From Hansschlegelia quercus (GTDB lineage Bacteria > Pseudomonadota > Alphaproteobacteria > Rhizobiales > Methylopilaceae), in assembly GCF_004310425.1 (NCBI RefSeq), contig NZ_SIUB01000003.1, positions 310,001-374,000 on the forward strand: 64,000 nucleotides of DNA, given 5' to 3'. Numbering within the stretch: the first letter of the stretch is position 1; each line of letters begins with the position of its first letter. The position numbers and the translations under genes were made by a program. Below, in pieces: positions 27,179 through 38,330 of this stretch. The notes under the pieces were generated by a model, which saw only the letters and a program-made list of their open reading frames with translations, had not been told where the DNA came from and did no database searches.

Positions 27179-28477
27179 TTGGTCGCTCGCCTTTCCGCCG
27201 CCGATCCCAATTTCGCGAAGACCTTCGCAGACTTGCTTGCGACCAAGCGCGAGGTTTCCGAAGACGTCGACCATGTGGTCGCCGGCATTCTCGCCGACGT
27301 CCGCAAGCGCGGCGACGAGGCGCTGATCGACTATTCCCACCGTTTCGACCGGGTCGACCTGTCGATCCTCGGCATCCGCGTCACGCCTGAAGAGATCGCG
27401 GCGGCCAAGACCGAGTGTGACCCTGAGGCGCTTGCGGCGCTCTCGCTCGCGCGCGACCGGATCGAGGCGCACCATGCCAAGCAACTGCCCAGGGATGAGC
27501 GCTACGTCGACCTGATCGGCGTCGAGCTTGGTTCGCGCTGGACACCGCTCGATTCGGTCGGCCTCTACGTGCCGGGGGGCACGGCGGCCTATCCCTCCTC
27601 GGTGCTGATGAACGCGGTTCCCGCCAAGGTCGCGGGCGTGAAGCGTCTCGCGATGGTCGTGCCCCAGCCCGAGGGCAAGCTGGCGCCGCTTGTGCTGGCG
27701 GCGGCCGAACTCGCGGGCGTCGACGAGGTGTTCCGCGTCGGCGGCGCGCAGGCCGTGGGCGCGCTCGCTTATGGCACCGAGACGATCGCGCCGGTTGCGA
27801 AGATCGTCGGACCCGGCAACGCCTATGTGGCGGCGGCGAAGCGGCGGGTGTTCGGCACGGTCGGCATCGACATGATCGCCGGCCCTTCCGAGGTGCTCGT
27901 GATCGCCGACGGAACCGCCAATCCCGACTGGATCGCCGCCGATCTGCTGGCGCAGGCCGAGCACGACGCGTCCGCGCAGTCGATCCTGATCACCGACGAT
28001 CCCGATCTCGCCGACGCCGTCGAACAGGCGGTCGAGCGCCAGCTCTCGACGCTGCCGCGCAAGGATATCGCCGCCGCGAGCTGGCGGGATTACGGCGCGA
28101 TCGTCGTGGTGAAAGACATCGCCGCCGCGGTCCCCCTGTCCGATCAGGTTGCGCCGGAGCATCTGGAGATTATCACCGCCGATCCCGAGCCGCTTGTCGC
28201 CGCGATCCGCCACGCAGGCGCGATCTTCATCGGCGGCCACACGCCGGAAGCGATCGGCGATTATGTCGGCGGGTCGAACCATGTGCTGCCGACCGCCCGC
28301 ACCGCGCGCTTCGCCTCCGGGCTTGGCGTGCTCGACTTCGTCAAGCGGACGTCGATCCTGCGCTGCGGCCCGGAGCAGCTTCGCGCGATCGGCCCTGCCG
28401 CGATCGCGCTCGGCCGCGCGGAAGGGCTTGAGGCCCATGCGCGGTCGGTGGCGATCCGCATGAATCCGGGCGGCTGA
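27179..28477 (+). CDS. hisD: Histidinol dehydrogenase
   Basis: Last two oxidation steps of histidine biosynthesis (histidinol to histidine, NAD, zinc-dependent). 432 residues. Motifs: [58 protein letters not shown], zinc-ligand region [13 protein letters not shown], and SNHVLPT. The start appears to be TTG at 27179, two bases after the DUF2948 stop; the first ATG upstream is out of frame. Confidence 0.96.
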   Translation: MVARLSAADPNFAKTFADLLATKREVSEDVDHVVAGILADVRKRGDEALIDYSHRFDRVDLSILGIRVTPEEIAAAKTECDPEALAALSLARDRIEAHHAKQLPRDERYVDLIGVELGSRWTPLDSVGLYVPGGTAAYPSSVLMNAVPAKVAGVKRLAMVVPQPEGKLAPLVLAAAELAGVDEVFRVGGAQAVGALAYGTETIAPVAKIVGPGNAYVAAAKRRVFGTVGIDMIAGPSEVLVIADGTANPDWIAADLLAQAEHDASAQSILITDDPDLADAVEQAVERQLSTLPRKDIAAASWRDYGAIVVVKDIAAAVPLSDQVAPEHLEIITADPEPLVAAIRHAGAIFIGGHTPEAIGDYVGGSNHVLPTARTARFASGLGVLDFVKRTSILRCGPEQLRAIGPAAIALGRAEGLEAHARSVAIRMNPGG

Positions 28478-28482
28478 GCGGC

Positions 28483-28956
28483 ATGGCGGCGGATAGGCGG
28501 CTCATCGCCGTCACACTCGACGCCGCATCGATCGGTCGCGGCAACATCGATGTCGAACAGGAGCGGCAGGTCGCGATCTACGACCTCGTCGAGCAGAACG
28601 AATTTTCGCCCGAAGGCGACGAGGGAGGGCCCTACAGGCTCCACATCGCGCTGGTCGACAAGAAGCTCGGCCTGATGATCCGCCGCGAGGGCGGCGAGGA
28701 GGTGATCAGCCACCTGCTCTCGCTGACCCCGTTCATGAAGATCCTCAAGGACTACTTCTTCATCTGCGAGAGCTACCGCTCGGCGATCCGCACCGCGAGC
28801 CCGTCGCAGATCGAGGCGATCGACATGGGCCGTCGTGGCCTGCACGACGAGGGCGCGCAGGTCCTCAGCGAGCGGCTGAAAGGCAAGATCCGTTTCGATC
28901 ACGACACCGCCCGTCGCCTCTTCACGCTGATCGCCGCGCTGAGCTGGAAGGGCTGA
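28483..28956 (+). CDS. UPF0262 family protein
   Basis: 157 residues. [36 protein letters not shown]-type block and [20 protein letters not shown] match UPF0262, a conserved alphaproteobacterial family of unknown function located next to hisD. No export signal. Five bases after hisD and seven before the phosphatase gene, so clearly in the same transcript. Confidence 0.87.
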   Translation: MAADRRLIAVTLDAASIGRGNIDVEQERQVAIYDLVEQNEFSPEGDEGGPYRLHIALVDKKLGLMIRREGGEEVISHLLSLTPFMKILKDYFFICESYRSAIRTASPSQIEAIDMGRRGLHDEGAQVLSERLKGKIRFDHDTARRLFTLIAALSWKG

Positions 28957-28963
28957 CGCCTGC

Positions 28964-29431
28964 ATGGCCGACGGCGGCGACGCAAACCCGTCTCGCCCCC
29001 AGTCCGTGCTCTTCATGTGCGGACAGAATGTGGTCCGCTCGCCGATCGCCGAAGCGCTCGCCCGTCATTATTTCGGCCGCTCGCTCTATGTCGCATCCGC
29101 GGGCGTTCGGCCGGGCGAGAACGACCCCTTCGTGGCCGCCACGCTTGACGAGATCGACCTGACGCTTGGCAAGCATCGCCCGCATACGCTGGAGGATCTC
29201 GAAGATCTCAACTTCGACCTGATCGTCACGCTCGCGCCGGAAGCTCACCACGCGGCGCTCGACCTGACCTCCCGCTTGCCGGTGGAGGTCGAGTATTGGC
29301 CGACGATCGATCCGACGGCGACGCAGGGGTCGCGGGACCAGGTGCTGGACGCCTATCGCGGCGTGCGCGACAGCCTCGCGCAACGTATCCGCGAGCGCTT
29401 CAAGTTCGCCGGCAACGCGCGGCTGAAGTAA
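28964..29431 (+). CDS. Low-molecular-weight protein-tyrosine-phosphatase-like protein
   Basis: 155 residues. Active-site P-loop CGQNVVRSP is a CX5R motif, after SVLFMCG; the acid loop region near WPTIDPTA contains Asp. Matches the LMW-PTP/arsenate-reductase fold. Position between UPF0262 and infA is conserved in Rhizobiales, where it is usually annotated as LMW phosphatase. Phosphotyrosine phosphatase versus arsenate reductase cannot be decided; no ars genes are nearby. Confidence 0.82.
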   Translation: MADGGDANPSRPQSVLFMCGQNVVRSPIAEALARHYFGRSLYVASAGVRPGENDPFVAATLDEIDLTLGKHRPHTLEDLEDLNFDLIVTLAPEAHHAALDLTSRLPVEVEYWPTIDPTATQGSRDQVLDAYRGVRDSLAQRIRERFKFAGNARLK

Positions 29432-29622
29432 GCGCATTACGGGCGGACCACAGGGGTCCACTCAAGCAGTTGGGAGGGGCGGGGCAGAACGTCTCGGGGC
29501 GGTCGGGGCTCCTCGGTTGTGCGAAGACCTCCTTTCCGGTATCACGCCGGTTCTTCGAGATCGCGACGCGCGCGCCGCCCGGCGTTTCGGGCGGCTCAGC
29601 CGTTTCCACCTGCCAGGACCAC

Positions 29623-29841
29623 ATGTCGAAAGAAGAACTGCTCGAATTTCCGGGCACCGTCGTCGAACTGCTTCCGAACGCGACGTTCCGCGTGAAGCTC
29701 GAGAACGACCACGAGATCATCGCCCACACCGCGGGCCGGATGCGCAAGAACCGCATTCGCGTTCTGGCTGGCGACAAGATCCTCGTCGAGATGACGCCCT
29801 ACGATCTGACCAAGGGCCGCATCACCTACCGCTTCAAGTAA
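29623..29841 (+). CDS. infA: Translation initiation factor IF-1
   Basis: 72 residues, the standard IF-1 size: an S1/OB fold beginning [18 protein letters not shown], with [19 protein letters not shown] and ending [13 protein letters not shown]. Binds the ribosomal A site during initiation. ATG 29623; the frame open back to 29296 overlaps the phosphatase gene and has no homology. The 191-base gap upstream may hold its own promoter. Confidence 0.97.
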   Translation: MSKEELLEFPGTVVELLPNATFRVKLENDHEIIAHTAGRMRKNRIRVLAGDKILVEMTPYDLTKGRITYRFK

Positions 29842-29865
29842 GCCGCGGGCCCGGACGCTACAGCA

Positions 29866-30486
29866 ATGTCCAGGGAACCGCCGAAACTCGTCCTCGCCTC
29901 CGCGAGCCCCCGCAGGCTCGCGCTGCTCGAGCAGATTGGCGTCTCGCCCGACGCGCTGCTGCCGGCCTCGCTCGACGAGACGCCTCACCGTAATGAACGC
30001 CCGCGGACGCTCGCCCTTCGCCTCGCCGAGGAGAAGGCGCAGGCAGGCGTGCGGCTCTCGAACCAGGACCCCGCGCTGAAAGGCGCGCTGATCCTCGCCG
30101 CCGATACGGTAGTCGCCGTCGGGCGCCGCATTTTGCCGAAGGTTGAGACTGCGGAGGAAGCGGGCGACTGCCTGCGGCTGCTCTCCGGCCGCGCGCACCG
30201 CGTCTCGACAGCGATCGCGCTCGCGCGGGGCAAGGGAACGCCGAAGAGCCGCCTCGTCGAGACCCGCGTGCGCTTCAAGCGGCTGTCTTCGGCCGAGATC
30301 GAGGCCTATCTCGAAAGCGGCGAATGGCAGGGCAAGGCCGGCGGATACGCCATCCAGGGCCTCGCCGGCTGCTTCGTGGCCAAGCTCTCCGGCTCCTATG
30401 GCGCGGTCGTCGGGCTGCCGCTCTACGAGACCGCGGGGATGCTTGCAGGCGAAGGCTATCCCGTCAGCGCCGGCTGGGCGCCGTGA
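29866..30486 (+). CDS. maf: Maf-like nucleoside triphosphate pyrophosphatase
   Basis: House-cleaning pyrophosphatase for non-canonical or dTTP/UTP-type nucleotides. 206 residues. [18 protein letters not shown] at the N-terminus, the ETPHRNERP region, [14 protein letters not shown], and [20 protein letters not shown]-type block with the family Gln/Gly residues. The stop overlaps the yacG start (GTGA). Confidence 0.93.
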   Translation: MSREPPKLVLASASPRRLALLEQIGVSPDALLPASLDETPHRNERPRTLALRLAEEKAQAGVRLSNQDPALKGALILAADTVVAVGRRILPKVETAEEAGDCLRLLSGRAHRVSTAIALARGKGTPKSRLVETRVRFKRLSSAEIEAYLESGEWQGKAGGYAIQGLAGCFVAKLSGSYGAVVGLPLYETAGMLAGEGYPVSAGWAP

Positions 30487-30671
30487 ACGATCCGGAGGCC
30501 AAACCCTGCGCGATCTGCGGGCGACCGATGGTCGAGAAATACCGGCCGTTCTGCTCCAAGCGCTGCGCCGACGTCGACCTGTCGCGCTGGTTTTCGGGCG
30601 TCTACGCCGTTCCGGCCGAAGCGCAGGACGAGGACGATAAGGACCAGCCGGAGCCGCCGCGCGGGAACTGA
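30483..30671 (+). CDS. yacG: DNA gyrase inhibitor YacG, zinc-binding
   Basis: 62 residues. Zinc motif [20 protein letters not shown] followed by [11 protein letters not shown], the YacG signature; the acidic C-terminal tail ([11 protein letters not shown]) is typical. In E. coli YacG binds GyrB and inhibits gyrase. Start is GTG 30483, overlapping the maf stop; an ORF starting at 30324 is only the same frame read through maf. Confidence 0.9.
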   Translation: MNDPEAKPCAICGRPMVEKYRPFCSKRCADVDLSRWFSGVYAVPAEAQDEDDKDQPEPPRGN

Positions 30672-30758
30672 GGTCGCGAAAGTCCAGGCGGCTGGACAGG
30701 GTTTGCGCCGCACCCTATAAGCGGCCCGCTTCGGGCGGCTGGAACGGTCGCCTTGCCC

Positions 30759-30834
<76 letters not shown>

Positions 30835-31182
30835 TTCTCGGCAAGCCCTGAGTGTCGGCTCGCCATTTCCTCCCATTTCTCTATGTGATCGACCCCCGAT
30901 CACGGATCCTGCGCGCATCCCCTCGCCTGAGCGAGGGCGTGCTTGATGGCTGCTGCGGTAGACGCGGCGGAGGATGAAGGATTCGAACCTCTGACCTTTC
31001 GACCTCCATCTCGCGATCGCCGCCGCCCATCGCGGTGCGGCGCCCTCCAAGACTGAAAGGTCGCCTGAGCTGTTGGCCTCGACCGGAGCGGTCGGGCACA
31101 ACCGGGACGCGGCCAAGATCTTCGCTCGCTAGCGCGAAGACGCGGGAGGCTAATCGCAGCCCCCGATCCTCAAGAGCGTCGC
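30835..31182. other. Intergenic region without a convincing gene, tRNA-like remnant inside
   Basis: 348 bases between tRNA-Phe and the dioxygenase gene. No open frame here looks coding: the minus-strand frame at 30715-31116 reads tRNA-Phe backwards. The one notable element is a minus-strand tRNA-like 3' end near 30966-31048. Base composition is mixed, and no promoter was assigned. Confidence 0.6.
30966..31048 (-). tRNA. Degenerate tRNA-like sequence (possible remnant)
   Basis: On the minus strand a T-arm-like GAGGTTCGAATCCTTC is followed by an acceptor-like ATCCTCC and G. A potential 5' acceptor GGAGGGC at 31048 pairs at five to six of seven positions, giving a tRNA-like length of 83. No proper anticodon stem-loop is seen between, and the T-stem has a mismatch, so it is probably a decayed tRNA or a tRNA 3' fragment left by integration or excision. 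Chance similarity is possible. Confidence 0.35.
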
Positions 31183-31941
31183 TCAGCCGCGTTCGATGAC
31201 GACGGTCAGCGTGCGCCGCATCGCACCTTCAGGCCCGACCATCTGGCGCACCCCGTGAAGAGAATTGTGCGTCTTGACGAAGATCATGGCTTGGTTGGGC
31301 TTGTAAGGCACTGACGCAGTCATCTCGGTCTGGTCGTACGGAACCTGCTTGTTCATGTAGTTGAAGCTCTTGGTCTCGTCCTTCGGGAGCAAGATGTCGG
31401 TGCCGCCGCCCCACTGGTCCTGCCACTCGCCCGGCCGGACCATCGAGAAGACGATCGTGACGAATTTCTCGGGAGCATCGGTGTGGGGCGTCACGACGCC
31501 GCCGTGAGCCGGCAGGGCGGAGAACTCGAACCGTGAGTAAAGCGGCGCCTCCACGGAAGGGAGCCGCCCACGCATGAGGCTGCGCGCCGCTTTCTTGATC
31601 CGCTTGCCACGGGACTGTTGCGAACGCTTGAACCCAAGATCGACGTCGTGATCGCGCAGAGCGTCGAGCACGGTAAAGATGAAGTCGTCGCTCTTGATGA
31701 AAGCGTGGACCTCTCGCCAAGCGGCGTGGGAAGCAATGAATTTCTCGTACTGCTCCCGATTGCTGCGCTCGGACAGCGAATACTTGGCGCCATGTTGGGA
31801 GTGGAACTTGAAGAGCTCCATCTTGGGGAATGTCGAGAGTAGTTCGTCGTAGAGCTTCTCGTCAAAGACGGGCGCTATGACGCCAAAAGGATATGGCGCG
31901 TAAGTCATCGCCAGATCATCGATCTTGATCGGTCCGGACAT
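31183..31941 (-). CDS. 2OG-Fe(II) oxygenase-like protein, atypically low G+C
   Basis: 252 residues. The double-stranded beta-helix iron triad is visible: His153-x-Asp155 in TPHTDAPEKFVT, distal His229 in SLHGVRQM, and Arg242/243 in MRRTLTVVI for 2-oxoglutarate. The fit is to phytanoyl/prolyl-hydroxylase-like enzymes of unknown substrate; GGGTDILLPKDE is also seen. By hand count 31261-31380 is about 51% G+C, against about 75% in a sample from the adjacent alkB, so it may be horizontally acquired. ATG 31941. Confidence 0.75.
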   Translation of the reverse strand: MSGPIKIDDLAMTYAPYPFGVIAPVFDEKLYDELLSTFPKMELFKFHSQHGAKYSLSERSNREQYEKFIASHAAWREVHAFIKSDDFIFTVLDALRDHDVDLGFKRSQQSRGKRIKKAARSLMRGRLPSVEAPLYSRFEFSALPAHGGVVTPHTDAPEKFVTIVFSMVRPGEWQDQWGGGTDILLPKDETKSFNYMNKQVPYDQTEMTASVPYKPNQAMIFVKTHNSLHGVRQMVGPEGAMRRTLTVVIERG

Positions 31942-32080
31942 CAGCGTTCCCCCGAATCCCCTTGGCCCGGCCGCAGAGATCGGCCACCGCGCCGCAAAGC
32001 GTCGTCAGTCTGGCTGCGACGTAATTATCGCAGTTCAACGCGCCGCGAAACTCGATCGTCGCGGCGGCGCCGTCAGCAGA

Positions 32081-32674
32081 TCAAGGCTTCGTCACGCGCC
32101 GCAAGGTCAGGTTGATGCGGCCGCCACTGGCGAGCAGCGTCGACGTGCCGGGATAGATCCGGTCGACGCCGTGGAACGACAGTCGGCTTTCGGCTGCGAG
32201 CGCCATGGCGTCGCCGGAGCACAGGCGGAAGGAACGCGTCGGGTCGGTCCGCTTGGCGCCGCCGATCCGGAACAAAGCGGTGTCGCCGAGCGAGAGCGAA
32301 ACCACCGGCGCGGCGAGATCCTGCTCGTCGCGATCCTGATGCAGGCCCATCCGCGCCGTCGGTTCGTACCAGTTCACGAGGCACGCCTCCGGCGGCGCGG
32401 GATAGCCGCCGATCTCGTTCCACACGCGCAGCAGAATGTCGGGCATCGCGGGCCAGGGCCGACCGGTTGTTGGGTGCGTCGCCTGATAGCGATAGCCACC
32501 CTCTTGGTCGGAGAGCCAGCCGAGCGGCCCGAAATTGGTCATGCGCACCGAAAACGGCTTCCCGGTGCGCGGCATGGTCGGCGTGAACAGAGGCGCCTCG
32601 ACGAGCGCGGCGCGCAGCGCCTCGAGCAGAGAGGACTGCTCGTCGCGCGACAGATATCCAGGGCTGAACTTCAT
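32081..32674 (-). CDS. alkB: Alkylated-DNA repair dioxygenase AlkB
   Basis: 2OG-Fe(II) dioxygenase that oxidatively demethylates 1-meA and 3-meC in nucleic acids. From the chosen ATG (197 residues): iron ligands His112 and Asp114 in GLHQDRDEQDL, distal His168 in LSFHGVDRI, and 2OG-binding Arg186 and Arg192 in GRINLTLRR. Also GPLGWLSDQEGGYRYQ and ACLVNWYEP. The start is uncertain: a GTG near 32785 is possible; the ATG at 32929 is unlikely because it overlaps a promoter-like sequence upstream of dnaK. Confidence 0.88.
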   Translation of the reverse strand: MKFSPGYLSRDEQSSLLEALRAALVEAPLFTPTMPRTGKPFSVRMTNFGPLGWLSDQEGGYRYQATHPTTGRPWPAMPDILLRVWNEIGGYPAPPEACLVNWYEPTARMGLHQDRDEQDLAAPVVSLSLGDTALFRIGGAKRTDPTRSFRLCSGDAMALAAESRLSFHGVDRIYPGTSTLLASGGRINLTLRRVTKP

Positions 32675-33020
32675 GCGGGGCTCGGACGCGGGTTTGGCGG
32701 CGGGAGCGCCGCCGCGTTCGTAGATATGGCGCTGGAGAGGGAGACCGAAACGGGTCTCCGTGAGCGCGCGATCGCCGTTGGAGCGCACGCCCCCGCAAGC
32801 CGAGCGTCGGGACGCCGCATCGAGCGTCGGCCGGCCGGCGGTCCTCACGGCTGCGTCATCCTTCGTCTTGCGGCCTGAAAACGCCGTCCTTATATACCCG
32901 CCGACCCCGCGAGAGCGCGGGATTATCAAGGGACCGAAGGGATGCGGGTCGCCGTTGGGCGGTTCCGCGCAGGCCGCTTCGGGGCCATCCGGTCCGCTTA
33001 GAGAGACGAGGGTTCATCGC
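32675..33020. other. alkB-dnaK divergent intergenic region
   Basis: 346 bases between the divergent alkB and dnaK genes. It holds the candidate heat-shock promoter of dnaK at 32867-32895 and about 120 bases of leader before the dnaK ATG. The open frame running through it on the plus strand has no homology and is not treated as coding. If alkB starts further upstream, part of this is its N-terminus. Confidence 0.6.
32867..32895 (+). promoter_or_regulatory. Candidate RpoH (sigma-32) heat-shock promoter of dnaK
   Basis: CTTG at 32867-32870 and CTTATAT at 32889-32895 with 18 bases between. This fits the alphaproteobacterial heat-shock consensus CTTG-N17/18-CYTATNT, placed about 120 bases before the dnaK start. 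Match is by eye; no transcription start data. Confidence 0.55.
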
Positions 33021-34940
<1,920 letters not shown>

Positions 34941-35060
34941 CCAGCGGGTTGTCTCGAAACCGCCCCTGCGCTGCGAATGGCGCGGGGGCGTGCCCGTCCC
35001 AGTCCCTGAACCGCGGTCGCCGGGCCTGATCCGTCAAACGCGCCGGAAGCCTCCCAATCC

Positions 35061-36185
35061 ATGTCCCGCACCTGCTTTTACGAGACGCTCGAGGTCGAAC
35101 GCTCCGCCGACGACGGGCAGCTCAAGTCCGCCTATCGCAAGGCCGCGATGCGCTGGCACCCCGACCGGAATCCCGGCGACGCCGAAGCCGAAGCGCGCTT
35201 CAAGGAATTGAACGCGGCCTATGACTGCCTGAAGGACCCGCAGAAGCGCGCGGCGTATGACAGGTTCGGCCACGCCGCCTTCGAGAATGGCATGGGCGGC
35301 GCGCCGCGCGGCGGTCCGGAGATGAACGACTTCATGTCGGACATTTTCGAGAGCTTCTTCGGCGACGGTCGCGGGCGCGGACAGCGCGCCCCCGGCGGCC
35401 GCGAGCGCGGGGCCGATCTCCGATACAACATGGAGATCACGCTCGAAGATGCATACGCCGGCAAGACGGCGCAGATCCGCATTCCGACCAGCGTCGCCTG
35501 CGAGCCGTGCTCGGGCACCGGCGCGAAGCCGGGCTCCAAGCCGCGGCAATGCGCGACCTGCGGCGGGTCCGGCAAGATCCGCTCCAGCCAGGGCTTCTTC
35601 CTGATGGAGCGCACCTGCCCGAGCTGCCAGGGCCGCGGCCAGACGATCGACGATCCGTGCGAGGCGTGCTCGGGCGCCGGCCGCGTGACGCGCGAGCGGA
35701 CGCTCGAGGTCGCGATCCCCGCGGGCGTCGAAGACGGCACGCGTATCCGCCTTTCCGGCGAAGGCGAGGCCGGGATGCGCGGTGGGCCGGCCGGCGACCT
35801 CTACATCTTCCTGTCGATGGAGCCGCACCCGCTGTTTCAGCGCGACGGCGCGGATCTCTACTGCCGCGTCCCGCTCGCCATGACGACGGCTGCGCTCGGC
35901 GGCTCGTTCGAAGCGCCGACGATCGACGGCGGCCGCACGCGCGTGAAGATTCCCGAGGGCACGCAGTCGGGCACCCAGTTCCGCCTCAAGGGCAAAGGCA
36001 TGCCGGTGCTTCGCTCGCGCGACTTCGGCGACATGTATATTCAGGCGACTGTCGAGATCCCCCAGCGGCTGACGCGTCGTCAGAAGGAGTTGCTGGAGGA
36101 GTTCGCCTCAGGGGCCTCGGAGGCGAACCATCCGGAATCAACCGGCTTCCTCAGCCGGGTGAAGGAGTTTTTTGGCGGAGCGTGA
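35061..36185 (+). CDS. dnaJ: Chaperone protein DnaJ
   Basis: Co-chaperone that stimulates DnaK ATPase. 374 residues. J-domain with HPD in [11 protein letters not shown]; Gly/Phe region [16 protein letters not shown]; four zinc repeats [24 protein letters not shown] and CEACSGAG near residues 145-220; C-terminal substrate domain ending in a Gly-Gly-Ala tail. ATG 35061 follows the dnaK stop by 120 bases. Confidence 0.97.
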   Translation: MSRTCFYETLEVERSADDGQLKSAYRKAAMRWHPDRNPGDAEAEARFKELNAAYDCLKDPQKRAAYDRFGHAAFENGMGGAPRGGPEMNDFMSDIFESFFGDGRGRGQRAPGGRERGADLRYNMEITLEDAYAGKTAQIRIPTSVACEPCSGTGAKPGSKPRQCATCGGSGKIRSSQGFFLMERTCPSCQGRGQTIDDPCEACSGAGRVTRERTLEVAIPAGVEDGTRIRLSGEGEAGMRGGPAGDLYIFLSMEPHPLFQRDGADLYCRVPLAMTTAALGGSFEAPTIDGGRTRVKIPEGTQSGTQFRLKGKGMPVLRSRDFGDMYIQATVEIPQRLTRRQKELLEEFASGASEANHPESTGFLSRVKEFFGGA

Positions 36186-36274
36186 CTTTCCCGCTCTTGT
36201 CGGGCGTATAAGTTCCTGACCATCGTCGTTTTTGACGATCCCGCCAAAGCTCTCCACCGGAGCCTGCGCCCGCG

Positions 36275-36898
36275 ATGCTCGAGCCTGTCAGACCGACCTC
36301 ACGTCGCCGGGTTGGGCGGCAGAAGGGCATCGACTTCACGGACGAGGCTCGATTCCTCAAGTCATGGCTCGATAAGCCGCTCGTCACCGGGGCGGTCAGC
36401 CCGTCCGGCAAGGCGCTGGCGCGGATGATGGCGCGCTACGTCGATCCAGCGGAACCGGGTTTCGTCCTTGAGATAGGCCCTGGCACGGGCCCCGTGACCG
36501 AAGCGCTGATCGAGCGCGGCGTGCCGCCGGAGCGACTGGTCCTCGTCGAATTCAACGAAGAATTCGTGCCGCTCCTGCAGCGCCGCTTTCCGGGCGTCAC
36601 GGTCATTCAGGGCGACGCCTACGCCGCGAGCCAGACGCTTGCCGGACGACTCAACCAGCCGCTCACGGCGACGGTTTCGAGCCTGCCGCTGCTGACCAAG
36701 CCCGTGCGCCAACGTGTTCGTCTGTTGGACGACTGTTTCGACATTTCCCGGCCGGGCGCTCCCTTCATCCAGTTCACATACGGGCTGACCCCGCCGATCC
36801 CACGCGAAGCGATTGGCTTGACCACCGCAGTCGGCTCTCCGCGCGTCTGGCTGAACCTGCCGCCGGCGCGCGTCTGGATCTACCGCCGGCCCGTGTGA
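36275..36898 (+). CDS. pmtA: Phosphatidylethanolamine N-methyltransferase (PmtA-type)
   Basis: 207 residues. SAM motif I VLEIGPGTGPVTEALIE, LVEFNEEFVPLLQRRFP, and the N-terminal FLKSWLDKPLVTGAVSPSG resemble the Sinorhizobium/Rhodobacter PmtA group that methylates PE toward phosphatidylcholine. A related dimethyladenosine-transferase-like annotation is possible, but the DxxRFLKxx start and short length favour PmtA. ATG 36275 follows CCGGAG. Co-directional with dnaJ and the FMN reductase. Confidence 0.8.
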   Translation: MLEPVRPTSRRRVGRQKGIDFTDEARFLKSWLDKPLVTGAVSPSGKALARMMARYVDPAEPGFVLEIGPGTGPVTEALIERGVPPERLVLVEFNEEFVPLLQRRFPGVTVIQGDAYAASQTLAGRLNQPLTATVSSLPLLTKPVRQRVRLLDDCFDISRPGAPFIQFTYGLTPPIPREAIGLTTAVGSPRVWLNLPPARVWIYRRPV

Positions 36899-36911
36899 GC
36901 CGGATTATCCC

Positions 36912-37487
36912 ATGCCAAAGATCGTCGTTCTCGCGGGCTCCGTTCGCGCCGGCTCGTGGAACGAGAAGCTCGCCGCGGCCGCGGCCCGTGCGCTCGCTGA
37001 GAAGGGCGCGGATGTCTCGCACATCTCGCTGAAGGACTACGCGCTTCCGCTTTACGACGCCGATCTTCAGACGCGCTCCGGCGTGCCCGACGCCGCAAAG
37101 CGGCTGGTCGACCTGTTCCTCGACCATCAGGGCGTATTCGTCGCAAGCCCCGAATACAATGCGAGCTTCGCGCCGCTTCTGAAAAACACGTTCGACTGGA
37201 TGTCGCGTGAGAATCGCGAGGGCCTGCCTCCTCTGCCCGCGTTCAAGCGCCGCGTGTTCGCGCTGGGCGCCGTTACGAGCGGCGCCATGGGCGGTTATCG
37301 CGGCCTGACGCAGCTTCGCCAGATGATGGAGCTCGGCCTCGGCGCGCTCGTGCTGCCGCAGATGGCGGTGGTTCCAAACGCGGCCGAGGCCTTCGACGAG
37401 GGAGGACGCTTCGCTAACCCCCGAACAGCCGGCGTATTCGACGCGGTGTTGACCTCACTTCTTGACGTCTCGGAACGCATGGCATGA
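36912..37487 (+). CDS. NADPH-dependent FMN reductase
   Basis: 191 residues. Flavodoxin-like fold with VVLAGSVRAGSWNEKLA (FMN phosphate loop), LPLYDADLQ, SPEYNASFAPLLKNTFDWMS and a GAMGGYRGLTQLRQMM block. Related to ChrR/YieF/ArsH-type quinone or chromate reductases; the real substrate is unknown. Thirteen bases after pmtA and overlapping pyrF by 4 bases (ATGA). Confidence 0.86.
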   Translation: MPKIVVLAGSVRAGSWNEKLAAAAARALAEKGADVSHISLKDYALPLYDADLQTRSGVPDAAKRLVDLFLDHQGVFVASPEYNASFAPLLKNTFDWMSRENREGLPPLPAFKRRVFALGAVTSGAMGGYRGLTQLRQMMELGLGALVLPQMAVVPNAAEAFDEGGRFANPRTAGVFDAVLTSLLDVSERMA

Positions 37488-38179
37488 GCGACCCTCGTAA
37501 CAGGCTGATCGTCGGCCTCGACGTAGCGACCACCGAGGAGGCCGAAGCGCTGGTCCAGCGGCTCGGCGACTCCGTGATTTTCTACAAGATCGGCTTCGAG
37601 CTCGCGGTCGCAGGCGGCTTGGTGCTCGCCGAGAAGCTCGCTCATTCCGGCAAGAAGGTCTTCGTCGACCTCAAGCTCCACGACATCGGCGCCACGGTGG
37701 AAAAGGCGACCCGTAACGTCGCCCGGCTGGGCGCGTCGATCCTTACCGTCCACGCTTATCCGCAGACTCTTCGCGCGGCGGCGGAGGGGCGCGGCGACAG
37801 CGAGCTCAAGGTGCTGGGGGTCACGGTGCTGACCTCGTGGGACGCCGAAGACGTGCGCGAGGCGGGCTTCTCCGAGAGCCCCGAAGAGCTGGTCGCGCGC
37901 CGCGTCAGGCACGCTCACGACGCCGGCGTCGACGGCGTGATCTGCGCGCCGACCGACCTGGCCGTCGTTCGCAAGATCGCGCCGAGCCCGTTTCTGGCCG
38001 TAACGCCGGGAGTGCGGCCCGCAGGCACGGCTCTTGGCGACCAGAAGCGCGTAGCGACGCCTGGCGAAGCCATTCGCGCCGGGGCCGACAGGCTCGTCGT
38101 CGCGCGGCCGATCATCGCCGCGGCGGACCCTCGTGCTGCGGCGGAAGCCATCGTAGAAGAGATCGCGGCTGCGGGCTGA
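37484..38179 (+). CDS. pyrF: Orotidine 5'-phosphate decarboxylase
   Basis: Final step of UMP biosynthesis. 231 residues, a TIM barrel of the short bacterial type. LIVGLDVATTEEAEALV at the N-terminus, the catalytic FVDLKLHDIGATVEKA, and TPGVRPAG at the phosphate site. ATG 37484 overlaps the FMN-reductase stop, so it is translationally coupled. Confidence 0.94.
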   Translation: MSDPRNRLIVGLDVATTEEAEALVQRLGDSVIFYKIGFELAVAGGLVLAEKLAHSGKKVFVDLKLHDIGATVEKATRNVARLGASILTVHAYPQTLRAAAEGRGDSELKVLGVTVLTSWDAEDVREAGFSESPEELVARRVRHAHDAGVDGVICAPTDLAVVRKIAPSPFLAVTPGVRPAGTALGDQKRVATPGEAIRAGADRLVVARPIIAAADPRAAAEAIVEEIAAAG

Positions 38180-38330
38180 GGTTGCAAATCTGCGGCGGCA
38201 AAACCTCAGTCGCCGTGAATTTAATAGGGTCGTAGGCCGGATGCTTGCGTGATCAAACCGCATCGCGCAGTAGTGGCCCGCTAGCCATCCGAGTTTAGAC
38301 GTATGGCGGCGCTCGCGTGGAGGAACGCGG

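Noticed and set aside
26720-28438. 572-codon minus-strand frame over hisD and DUF2948
   Set aside because: Antisense to well-supported genes with clear motifs; the sequence has no recognisable domain and its composition follows the G+C bias.
29574-29595. GCCGCCC/GGGCGGC hairpin upstream of infA
   Set aside because: Seven-base G+C-only stem in a G+C-rich genome; could arise by chance and has no further support.
36222-36239. Short inverted repeat ATCGTC/GACGAT between dnaJ and pmtA
   Set aside because: Six-base stem with loop GTTTTT and no T-run after; not convincing as a terminator.
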